In this document: positions 1-7,281 of the stretch, in pieces
Layout: the number at the start of each line of letters is the position of its first letter
Numbering within the stretch: position 1 is the stretch's first letter
Position numbers and translations under genes: made by a program
Assembly: GCA_903859115.1 (NCBI GenBank)
Contig: CAIOLH010000019.1
Coordinates: 1-22,563 of the forward strand
Length of the DNA stretch: 22,563 bases
Origin: an uncultured Opitutia bacterium
Lineage (GTDB): Bacteria; Verrucomicrobiota; Verrucomicrobiae; Opitutales; UBA953
Direction of reading: 5' to 3'
Notes under the pieces: model-generated
The model's input: only the letters and a program-made list of their open reading frames with translations
Database searches by the model: none
Told to the model about the DNA's origin: nothing

Positions 1-1
1 C

Positions 2-397
2 TGGTGGCTCGGAAAGAATTTCGGCAAGCGTGTAGAAAATAAACCTGACGGATGGTTATTCAAAAAGAAATATATCGAGGAAGCAGACATACACTTTAAG
101 GAAAACGGCTCACTCTCCTTAGTCATTGCGCGCTTCATTCCAATCATGCGGACTTTTGTGCCCTTCGTGGCTGGTATGGCCCACATGCCAGGTATCAAAT
201 TTTTAAAATGGAACGTCGTTGGTGCTATAATCTGGATAACCTCACTCGTTGGAATCGGACACTTCATCGGCCAAACTGAATTCGCCGACAGCCTGCATAA
301 AGTAATTATCTTAGTGGTAGTCGTTTCATTCCTGCCACTCGCCTGGAAAATAATCCGTCGACTACTTAAGCCAGGAACACAGGAACCCAAAGCTTAA
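2..397 (+). CDS. DedA-family (SNARE-associated/VTT domain) membrane protein, 5' end missing
   Basis: The reading frame is already open at base 2 and has no start codon before the internal ATG at 146, so the gene enters from the left and only the C-terminal 131 residues are visible. They contain the family signature ARFIPIMRTFVPFVAG, with the conserved R-x2-P-x2-R-x3-P pattern and the following AG, then two hydrophobic segments (GAIIWITSLVGIGHFIG and VIILVVVVSFLPLAWKII) and a short basic tail. DedA proteins are integral inner-membrane proteins linked to lipid flipping and envelope integrity; the substrate cannot be read here. The last 32 bases overlap the end of the opposing histidine kinase gene. 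Family assignment is strong; specific function is open. Confidence 0.88.
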   Translation, partial: WWLGKNFGKRVENKPDGWLFKKKYIEEADIHFKENGSLSLVIARFIPIMRTFVPFVAGMAHMPGIKFLKWNVVGAIIWITSLVGIGHFIGQTEFADSLHKVIILVVVVSFLPLAWKIIRRLLKPGTQEPKA

Positions 398-2087
398 ACA
401 CGGTTCCAGTCTTGCCCGTGGATTCGACAATAATATCTCCACGGTGATCGCGTAAAATCCGCTTCACAATGGCTAGGCCAAGTCCCGTACCGTCTTCACG
501 ACTGGTAAAGAAGGACTCAAAAATTTTGTTCTGAATTTGCTGAGGTATACCACTACCTGTATCTGCAATCGTGATGACAACCATTTTGGCCTGTGACATG
601 GAATCGACTCCGACTTTTATATTTAAATTACCACCTGAAGGCATCGCTTGTATCGCATTTAAAATTAAGTTCAGGAAAACTTGCTGAATCTGACCTGGAT
701 TGCCTTCCACCAACGGTAAGTTATCTTCGACGATTACTTTCGCAACCACGCCAGCTTGCTCGAACTTTAATCGAATAAGCATGACCGCATTCTGAGCCGC
801 TTCACCTATGTTGATTGATTTAAAGGCACCCGACTGTGCCTTGCTCATACCTAAAACACGTGAAACCACACCTTCCATATGAATGACTTTTTCGCGCATG
901 ACGTCGATATCCTCAAAGCGCGGATCGTTTTTAGGAAGCCCCTGACCTAAGGTATCACACAAGAGTTTTAGGACAGTCAGCGGATTGCGAATCTCATGCG
1001 CCACTTCAGCTGAAAGTAAACCCAAGGCAGTTAAACGTTCACTGCGACGCAATCCTTCTTCCACCGTAAAGACCTTGGCGTAGAGGCGAGAATTTTGAAT
1101 CGAGGAAGCACCGAATGAAGCCAAAGCCGTCACTAAATGCTTATCGTCATCAGAAAAGCGATAAGCACCATTTGCAATACAGACTAAAATTCCGAATGTA
1201 TCATCTTCATATTTTACTGGTACTGCGAGCAGTGACGAGGAGGCAACTGGATCAATGAGTTTCGAGAATAAATGTTCTTCCGATTTTCCCGTGATGGGTA
1301 CGACTAATGCACGACTACGATTAATCGCTGTGCCAATTGAACTCTGATTCAATTCTAGTTTTTCACTAAACGCACTACCCTCTAAATTACCTTCAACGCG
1401 TTTTAGTTTAAGTTGGTTGTCTTCATATTTATAATAGGCCACCACGCGGGCACCTAATAAAGCTTTGGTATGTCTAACCAAATCCAGAGAAATACCCGGC
1501 TCATCTCTTTCGCGAGCTAATGCCTGCGCAGCCGAAACGAGAGATTCTAACTGTGCTGCCTTGGATCGAAGCTGACGTAGGAGCCAGATTCGTCCGACGG
1601 CCTTGGACGCTTCATTGGTGAGCAGCGATAAAAAGGCCACGTCCGCGTCTGTAAAAGCATTCACACGATCGGCGTCGCAATTGACGACACCAATCACATT
1701 ACCCATGAGTTCCATTGGCACTGCTAATTCGCAGCGAACATTACTGCGTAATTCTACGTAACGATTATCTTTGCGAACATCAGGAACCAACAACGGCTTA
1801 GCGTGCAGTGCGACCCATCCCGTAATACCCTGTCCAGCGGGTAAAACTTTATCGTGCGATTTTTCATCAAGTCCGTTGCTTACCTCGATTCGCAATGTCC
1901 CTGTACTAGGTTCCAACAATGAAATCGACGCACTAGAGGCGTCTAAGGTGCGAACGACTTCAGATAAAATAAAATTAAGTGCTTCACGCGGATCTTCGGT
2001 CGCATTCACAAAAGCTCCGACTCGATACAAGCAATCGAGAACGCGAGCGTCATTGGGTCGGTCCTGTGAAGGATTTAAGCCACCCAT
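366..2087 (-). CDS. GAF-domain sensor histidine kinase (orphan)
   Basis: This 573-residue protein has two GAF-type sensor regions (about residues 20-165 and 190-335), followed by a HisKA dimerisation domain and a HATPase_c domain. The phospho-acceptor is His364 in EVAHEIRNPL. The ATP-binding motifs are the N box (NLILNAIQAM, Asn477), G1 (ADTGSGIP, Asp509) and G2 (GTGLGLA, about 533-539). There is no signal peptide or membrane segment, so it should be a soluble cytoplasmic sensor. No response regulator gene is visible in the window, so its partner is elsewhere. The ATG lies one base after the cysE stop (TAATATG), with no ribosome-binding site of its own, which suggests co-transcription and reinitiation of ribosomes leaving cysE. 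The signal bound by the GAF domains is unknown. Confidence 0.93.
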   Translation of the reverse strand: MGGLNPSQDRPNDARVLDCLYRVGAFVNATEDPREALNFILSEVVRTLDASSASISLLEPSTGTLRIEVSNGLDEKSHDKVLPAGQGITGWVALHAKPLLVPDVRKDNRYVELRSNVRCELAVPMELMGNVIGVVNCDADRVNAFTDADVAFLSLLTNEASKAVGRIWLLRQLRSKAAQLESLVSAAQALARERDEPGISLDLVRHTKALLGARVVAYYKYEDNQLKLKRVEGNLEGSAFSEKLELNQSSIGTAINRSRALVVPITGKSEEHLFSKLIDPVASSSLLAVPVKYEDDTFGILVCIANGAYRFSDDDKHLVTALASFGASSIQNSRLYAKVFTVEEGLRRSERLTALGLLSAEVAHEIRNPLTVLKLLCDTLGQGLPKNDPRFEDIDVMREKVIHMEGVVSRVLGMSKAQSGAFKSINIGEAAQNAVMLIRLKFEQAGVVAKVIVEDNLPLVEGNPGQIQQVFLNLILNAIQAMPSGGNLNIKVGVDSMSQAKMVVITIADTGSGIPQQIQNKIFESFFTSREDGTGLGLAIVKRILRDHRGDIIVESTGKTGTVFKLWVPVFLA

Positions 2088-2088
2088 A

Positions 2089-2895
2089 TTAGAGCGAGTG
2101 ATCCATGTCCAACGCTGGTGCGTCGACAGTCGTTTCTCCCACTACTTTCGCAGGCACACCGGCTACGGTGGTATGAGGTGCAACATCTTTCAAAACCACT
2201 GATCCAGCCCCGATTTTCGCACCTTCGCCAATAGTGATATTTCCAAGAATTTTTGATCCAGCACTGATGAGCACACCCGAGTGAATTTTTGGGTGTCGAT
2301 CTCCACGGGCTTTACCTGTGCCACCCAAAGTAACTTCATGCAGAATCGATACATTGTCACCGACGACCGCAGTCTCGCCCGCGATAAAGCCGGTAGCGTG
2401 ATCTAATAAAATTCCTACTCCGAAACGTGCAGCAGGATGAATATCTACCGCCAGGTGTTCAGACATTAAAGACTGCAGATACATCGCTAGATCTTTGCGA
2501 CCCGACTTCCATAAGTAATGCGAAATGCGATGCAATGAAATGGAATGAAAACCTTTATACCATAAATAAGGCACCAACGCGTGTTCGGTTGCTGGGTCAC
2601 GTTCAAGAATCGCCTTAATATCCATACGCATCTGAGCAACGATTTCAGGATCTGCTTCTAGTGCCTGCGCTAAAGCCTGTACCACGGTAGCCGAATCTTT
2701 TCCAGTTAAAGACAAACGGTCGACTAGACGATGGACAATTCCATCAGCAAAACTTTTTCGCTCTAAGACATAGCGATTTAATAAAGGAGCTAAAGCGGCC
2801 TCACTTTGACTGATTTCTTGTGCCCGGGCACGTAACTCCTCCCAGAGGGATGCCTCGGTTGCGCATACGACCGCGATGTTTTTGGCATGTGCCAT
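2089..2895 (-). CDS. cysE: Serine O-acetyltransferase (SAT)
   Basis: CysE acetylates L-serine with acetyl-CoA to give O-acetylserine, the first step of cysteine synthesis. The protein has the helical SATase N-terminal domain and a left-handed beta-helix with hexapeptide repeats (about residue 150 on). The catalytic pair is visible: Asp in VDIHPAARFG and His in LLDHATG, 15 residues apart as in E. coli. Other family motifs are GETAVVGDNVSILHEVTLGGTGK, GDRHPKI and GAGSVVLKDV. I chose the ATG at 2895; a TTG two codons upstream (2901) also fits. The protein ends in DMDHSL and lacks the longer tail ending in Ile that E. coli CysE inserts into CysK. A small inverted repeat (TTGCC-6 nt-GGCAA, 2916-2931) lies just upstream. 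It is followed after one base by the kinase gene. Confidence 0.96.
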   Translation of the reverse strand: MAHAKNIAVVCATEASLWEELRARAQEISQSEAALAPLLNRYVLERKSFADGIVHRLVDRLSLTGKDSATVVQALAQALEADPEIVAQMRMDIKAILERDPATEHALVPYLWYKGFHSISLHRISHYLWKSGRKDLAMYLQSLMSEHLAVDIHPAARFGVGILLDHATGFIAGETAVVGDNVSILHEVTLGGTGKARGDRHPKIHSGVLISAGSKILGNITIGEGAKIGAGSVVLKDVAPHTTVAGVPAKVVGETTVDAPALDMDHSL

Positions 2896-3011
2896 ATCCA
2901 ATTAATTCGTCGCTTTTGCCTCATTTGGCAATCCACGAGTAAATAAAATCAGAAAATGCCCTAGAATTAAGCTATACAGAGCACCAAGCCTTACGGTGGC
3001 GGTATAAAATA

Positions 3012-4397
3012 CTAACTTAAACCCGCAGCCCGAAGAAGATTCGCGTGCACCTGTTCATTACGTAAATACGGAGTGAACAGTGAAGCACCAGGGCCGTAAG
3101 CACAGAACTCAACCATTTCTGAGGTGTGATTAGCGCTCGTCCACCCTGCCGCTGTATACGATGGAAGGATTTTCTGGAGTGATTCTACGTCAGAGACAGA
3201 GTTCAAATCTTCTTTTTTGAAATTAAGATTGGTGACGCTGACCACTAAATCACGGAAAGCACCCGTAGATTTTAAATTTTCAGATTCAGCAAACAATCGT
3301 TCGAGTGACATCTTGAATTCACCCAAACGTAAGAAAGACTTATTAGTGTCGAAATACGAAGGAACGTTAGTATCAAAATTATCATTACCTACGCCATTAA
3401 TCTGCATCCCGCCTGTACCGTGATCGGTAGTAATAATCAGTAAAGTGTCGGGGTTTTTCTCAATAAATTTAAGCACCGTTGCAATGGTCTCATCAAAAGC
3501 GATTTGCTCCAAGAGTATCGCACCAGCGTCATTGGCATGGGCTGCGTGATCAATGCGTCCGCCTTCAATCATCAAGAAAAAGCCTTCAGACCCTTGCGAC
3601 AACTGTGACAAAGCCACCTGTGTCATCTCATTCAAGGTCGGAGTGAATGCCTTCAACTCAGGTGTGTTAATTCGATCGATCTCAAAAGGGATATATTTCT
3701 CGGCAAATAATCCCAGGAGTGGCTGACGTTCTTTAACCGCTAAAAGGTCCGTACGGTTCTGGACAATTTTATATCCAAACTTTGCGTAAGCATTTTTAAG
3801 ATTATTATCAAAATGCGTCCAACCACCGCCGAGAATCACATCCACTCCTCGCTCTAAATACTGTTGCGCGATTTCGGGCTGTAGTTTCCGTGCCGGTAAA
3901 CTCGCCACAAAGCCAGCGGGAGTAGCGTGGGTAGCTGTCGCAGTTGTGACCAACCCTGTCAATTTACGCGCCGCTTTCATTTTCTGTAAGAGCGTGACTG
4001 GTTTTCGACCATCAGGGGTAACATTGATAACGCCGTTCTCAATGCGTTCACCAATTCCCCAACAACTTGCAGCTGCGGCAGAGTCGGTCACTAAACCTGT
4101 AGCTGAATAGGTTTCACATAACGATCTCACCGCGGGTAAATCTTGATAGATTTTTAACCAGTGGCTGCTGCGGTTTTCTTTTAATTTTAGAAACTGTTGA
4201 GTCGCACTGAGAGTTCCAAGACCCATTCCATCACTCACCATAAAAATAATATTCTTAGCTGAACCAACTCCCGTATTAGACTTACTCCCACGTGGACTTG
4301 AGCCCAATGCAGGCACCGCTGATGCGCCTAGAACTAGGCTACCCGCTCCAGCAAACTTTAAGAAGTCCCGACGTGATGTCGTACGGTGTTTGGACAT
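3012..4397 (-). CDS. Tat-exported alkaline phosphatase (PhoA superfamily)
   Basis: This is a 461-residue phosphomonoesterase of the classic alkaline phosphatase fold. The N-terminus carries a twin-arginine signal (TTSRRDFLKFAGAG, then a hydrophobic stretch to about residue 31), so it should be exported folded by the Tat system. The active-site residues can be placed: Asp56 (VSDGMG), nucleophile Ser106 (VTDSAAAA), His157 (THATPAG), Glu278 (MIEGG), Asp283 and His287 (RIDHAAH), Asp325-His326 (TTDHGTGG) and His424 (SANHTSE). These supply the metal ligands of the two zinc sites and the third metal site. It likely releases phosphate from organic esters outside the cytoplasm. A good promoter and a symmetric AT-rich element precede it, but I saw no Pho box I could defend. 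Neighbours are thrS upstream and cysE downstream. Confidence 0.93.
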   Translation of the reverse strand: MSKHRTTSRRDFLKFAGAGSLVLGASAVPALGSSPRGSKSNTGVGSAKNIIFMVSDGMGLGTLSATQQFLKLKENRSSHWLKIYQDLPAVRSLCETYSATGLVTDSAAAASCWGIGERIENGVINVTPDGRKPVTLLQKMKAARKLTGLVTTATATHATPAGFVASLPARKLQPEIAQQYLERGVDVILGGGWTHFDNNLKNAYAKFGYKIVQNRTDLLAVKERQPLLGLFAEKYIPFEIDRINTPELKAFTPTLNEMTQVALSQLSQGSEGFFLMIEGGRIDHAAHANDAGAILLEQIAFDETIATVLKFIEKNPDTLLIITTDHGTGGMQINGVGNDNFDTNVPSYFDTNKSFLRLGEFKMSLERLFAESENLKSTGAFRDLVVSVTNLNFKKEDLNSVSDVESLQKILPSYTAAGWTSANHTSEMVEFCAYGPGASLFTPYLRNEQVHANLLRAAGLS

Positions 4398-4421
4398 AAT
4401 TTAAATCAAGGGGTTTAAATT
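4398..4421 (-). repeat. Perfect inverted repeat between -10 box and start codon (possible operator)
   Basis: The arms AATTTAAA (4398-4405) and TTTAAATT (4414-4421) are exact reverse complements separated by eight bases. One arm overlaps the -10 box of the phosphatase promoter and the other reaches the start codon. Since the expected transcription start lies between the arms, this would act as DNA (an operator) rather than as an RNA hairpin. It is AT-rich, so chance cannot be excluded. Confidence 0.35.
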
Positions 4422-4448
4422 ATATCCGCAATCCGTGAAGAGTGACAA
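4419..4448 (-). promoter_or_regulatory. Sigma70-type promoter of the alkaline phosphatase gene
   Basis: On the minus strand there is a -35 box TTGTCA (4443-4448), an 18-base spacer and a perfect -10 box TATAAT (4419-4424), 21 bases before the ATG at 4397. This predicts a leader of about 14 bases without a Shine-Dalgarno sequence. It lies in the 72-base gap after thrS, so the phosphatase can be transcribed on its own. Confidence 0.6.
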
Positions 4449-4469
4449 TTCTGCGTCGAAGACGGACAC

Positions 4470-6356
4470 TTAAGCGCCGTGTGCACCCGACGAAGGACTG
4501 GGCGACGCAGGGGCTGCGACCACGGCCTTTAATCGTCGTTCAGCAATTTCTGCGGTCACCAAGGAGATAAACTCTTCAAAGGTGCGATTACCCTCAAATG
4601 ATTTGTCGGCACGAGAACGGATATTCACAAGGCCAGCTTCTTTTTCTTTGGCACCGACCACTAACATATGAGGCACCTTAGTGAGTTCGGCCCGACGAAT
4701 CTTCGCGCCGAGTTTATCAGATGATCCATCGACCGAGCAGCGAATATTTAATTCGGTTAATTTCTTACCGAGTTCTTCGCAGTAAGGATTCATATCATCA
4801 TTTAATGAAATGATACGGACTTGTTCGGGAGCCAACCAGGTTGGGAAATCTCCTGCAAAGTGTTCAATTAAAATTCCAACGAATCTTTCCATCGATCCGA
4901 ACGGTGCACGGTGAATCATGACCGGACGATGCGGTTTGTTGTCGGGTCCGATAAATGAAAGTTCAAAACGTTCAGGTAAATTAAAATCAACTTGTACCGT
5001 ACCTAACTGCCACTCGCGACCAATGACATCGCGCACAACGAAATCGATTTTAGGTCCGTAGAATGCGGCTTCGCCTGCCTCTTCGGTAAATTTAACACCG
5101 AGTGTTGCGGCTGCTGCACGACAAGCGGCCTCGGCCTTATCCCAATTTTCTGTCGATCCGGTATATTTATTGGAATCAGGATTTCTTAAACCAACACGCA
5201 CACGATAATCATTGAGGCCGAGAGTCTTGAGTACGATTTTAACTAATTCTAGACAGCCCTGAACTTCTTGGCCGACTTGATCTTCAGTGCAGAAAAGGTG
5301 TCCATCATCTTGAGTGAATCCGCGAACACGAGTCATGCCGTTTAGCTCACCTGACTGTTCCCAGCGATACACCGTACCAAACTCTGCCAGACGAACAGGC
5401 AAATCGCGATACGAATGAGGTTGCGAAGCGAAAATTCGAATGTGGTGCGGGCAATTCATGGGCTTCAACAAGAAACCTTGAATAACACCTTGTTCGAGTC
5501 GGTTAGTTAATTCACCACAGCCACAGCCTTCCTTGGACAACATCTCCATGGCTTCGCGTTCAACGAGCGGAGGAAACTGTGCGTCTTTGTAATACGGAAA
5601 GTGTCCTGAGGTACGGTATAAATCTAAATTACCGATATGCGGAGTGAAGACCTGCTTATATCCAGTACGGAATAATTGTTCCGAGATAAAGTTTTGGAGC
5701 TCTTGGCGAACCACTGCGCCATTCGGCGTCCAAAGAATAAGGCCCTGCCCTACTTTTTCATCGATATGAAAGAGTTTTAATTCTTTTCCAAGTTTACGGT
5801 GATCGCGCTTCTTAGCCTCTTCCGCACGGGCCACGGATTGTTCAAGTTCATCCTTGGTTGCATAAGCGGTACCATAGATACGCTGTAACTGCTTATTTTT
5901 TTCGTTACCTCGGTGATAAGCACCGGCGATATTCAAGAGCTTAAACGCTTTGACCTGAGATGAGTAACGCACGTGTGTTCCAGCACACAAGTCCATGAAC
6001 TCGCCATTTTTATAAAAAGAAATTTGCTCGCCTTGAGGGATATCGGCCAAACGTCCGAGTTTATAAAGATTCTGTCCGCGCTCTTTGATAATTTGTTCCG
6101 CTTCTTCGCGACTGCATTCCATCCGTTCAAATTTCTGATTTTCTTTCGAGATGCGTTTCATCTCTTCTTCGATTTTAATGAGATCTTCGGCGGTGAAGGC
6201 GTGATCTAAATCAAAATCGTAATAAAAACCATTATCTGTGGGCGGCCCGATATCGAGTTGCGCCTGGGGAAATAATCTCAAAACAGCTGCCCCGAGCATG
6301 TGAGCGGCCGAGTGACGAATCTCCTCTAAGGGAGTCATAGGTGTACGTGTAGACAT
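4470..6356 (-). CDS. thrS: Threonyl-tRNA synthetase, TGS domain absent
   Basis: ThrRS charges tRNA-Thr with threonine. The 628 residues start directly in the editing domain: HSAAH (His15, His19) and CAGTH (Cys124, His128) are the four editing-site residues. The class II core follows, with zinc ligands Cys302 (KPMNCPHH), His353 (DDGHLFC) and His482 (MIHRAPFG), motif 2 (FGTVYRWEQSGEL) and motif 3 (HRAPFGSMERF), then an anticodon-binding domain (about 510-605) and a low-complexity Ala/Pro/Ser tail. The first editing His is at 15 instead of 73 in E. coli, so the N-terminal TGS domain (about 60 residues) is missing. An in-frame TAA four codons before the ATG rules out a longer protein in this frame. 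An insert of about 30 residues containing CGCG precedes KPMNCP. The 89-base leader contains a short hairpin. Confidence 0.96.
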   Translation of the reverse strand: MSTRTPMTPLEEIRHSAAHMLGAAVLRLFPQAQLDIGPPTDNGFYYDFDLDHAFTAEDLIKIEEEMKRISKENQKFERMECSREEAEQIIKERGQNLYKLGRLADIPQGEQISFYKNGEFMDLCAGTHVRYSSQVKAFKLLNIAGAYHRGNEKNKQLQRIYGTAYATKDELEQSVARAEEAKKRDHRKLGKELKLFHIDEKVGQGLILWTPNGAVVRQELQNFISEQLFRTGYKQVFTPHIGNLDLYRTSGHFPYYKDAQFPPLVEREAMEMLSKEGCGCGELTNRLEQGVIQGFLLKPMNCPHHIRIFASQPHSYRDLPVRLAEFGTVYRWEQSGELNGMTRVRGFTQDDGHLFCTEDQVGQEVQGCLELVKIVLKTLGLNDYRVRVGLRNPDSNKYTGSTENWDKAEAACRAAAATLGVKFTEEAGEAAFYGPKIDFVVRDVIGREWQLGTVQVDFNLPERFELSFIGPDNKPHRPVMIHRAPFGSMERFVGILIEHFAGDFPTWLAPEQVRIISLNDDMNPYCEELGKKLTELNIRCSVDGSSDKLGAKIRRAELTKVPHMLVVGAKEKEAGLVNIRSRADKSFEGNRTFEEFISLVTAEIAERRLKAVVAAPASPSPSSGAHGA

Positions 6357-6380
6357 ACGAAAAGGTTACCCCATTCGCTA

Positions 6381-6395
6381 GGGTCTCTTCGACCC
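6381..6395 (-). other. Small hairpin in the thrS leader
   Basis: GGGTC-GAAGA-GACCC on the minus strand forms a perfect five-base-pair stem with a five-base loop, about 25 bases before the thrS start codon. It could be part of a leader that controls thrS. It is too small to assign to a known riboregulator family, and no T-box or U-tract terminator is present. Confidence 0.25.
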
Positions 6396-6445
6396 AAGCG
6401 CAAGATTGGACACACCGCACCTGCCAATATTTCAGATATTAGCCT

Positions 6446-7225
6446 TTAATCCTTAACAATTTCGTAGGTCATCGTCACCACCACGCGAATCGTTTTCTCG
6501 ATAGATGAAGTGTTAAAGGAATCGTAATCACTATTCTCGGCGATAGCGTCTTTGGCCTGAACCTGGAAGACACCTTGGGCAGCGCTGATCAGATTTCCAA
6601 TTTTGCTTCCTGAACCCGACACTAAAATATCCGCACGACCACGGGCATTTTTACCAGCAGCAACGAGTAAATCTTTTTTTGAGTCATCGAAATTGATTAA
6701 CTTAAAAGCAAGATCGGTACGACTGACATCAACATCATTTTCTAAAATAAACTCATCGCGTGACATTTTATCGACCAATTCAATCTTGTCGGAAGTAATG
6801 GTGAATGTCTGGAAGTAAATGAAATCAGGAACGGTTCCTCGCGCATATTTATCGTACTCAATCGCGCCGGTGGTCTTTGCATTAGCAGGTTCCAGTCGAT
6901 TATTAACAACGTGGTGAACATTGATTTCCTTTAAATTAAAACCGTAGGCGATTAACTTCTTCTGAAATAAATCGCGTTGTGCGATAAAGTTTTTACGTCC
7001 GGTAGTGGCATCTATTCCGCGCCAGCTGATTTGATACTCAATAATTGCTTGATTTGATTTAATATTCTGTGTCGCCACACCTTTAACAACAATGGAAGGA
7101 CTTCGGGTGCGTAATTGTAGTAATGAATTACCTAATCGGTCGAAACCAATAATAAATCCAAGGGCTAAAGAAGCACCGAGTAAGAGAAAAGCGACACGTT
7201 GAGAGTTAGTAGGAGATTGCGACAT
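6446..7225 (-). CDS. SIMPL (DUF541) domain membrane-anchored protein
   Basis: This 259-residue protein has one N-terminal hydrophobic segment (about residues 10-28, VAFLLLGASLALGFIIGF) acting as anchor or uncleaved signal. A SIMPL domain follows, recognisable from VVKGVATQNIKSNQAIIEY near residue 46 and from the C-terminal strand IRVVVTMTYEI. Proteins of this family sit in the periplasm or outer face of the membrane and can form large ring assemblies (Brucella BP26); their molecular task is not settled. It has its own consensus-like promoter whose -10 box lies eight bases from the ATG. It sits between two tRNA synthetase genes, a position that gives no hint of function. Confidence 0.85.
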   Translation of the reverse strand: MSQSPTNSQRVAFLLLGASLALGFIIGFDRLGNSLLQLRTRSPSIVVKGVATQNIKSNQAIIEYQISWRGIDATTGRKNFIAQRDLFQKKLIAYGFNLKEINVHHVVNNRLEPANAKTTGAIEYDKYARGTVPDFIYFQTFTITSDKIELVDKMSRDEFILENDVDVSRTDLAFKLINFDDSKKDLLVAAGKNARGRADILVSGSGSKIGNLISAAQGVFQVQAKDAIAENSDYDSFNTSSIEKTIRVVVTMTYEIVKD

Positions 7226-7233
7226 AGTTAATC

Positions 7234-7263
7234 ATTATACCAAGTCGGCATAACTGAAGTCAA
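7234..7263 (-). promoter_or_regulatory. Strong sigma70-type promoter of the SIMPL gene, predicting a near-leaderless mRNA
   Basis: On the minus strand: -35 box TTGACT (7258-7263), 18-base spacer, perfect -10 box TATAAT (7234-7239), then only GATTAACT before the ATG at 7225. With a usual -10 to start distance of about seven bases, transcription would begin one or two bases before the start codon. The boxes match consensus in 11 of 12 positions. Confidence 0.65.
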
Positions 7264-7281
7264 TCTGTCTAATAAAATTAT

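Noticed and set aside
1771..2202. Open frame of 143 codons on the plus strand across the kinase-cysE junction
   Set aside because: It runs antisense through two well-conserved genes and its product is of random composition.
6357..6445. T-box leader upstream of thrS
   Set aside because: At 89 bases it is too short, and it lacks the conserved T-box sequence and an antiterminator/terminator pair.
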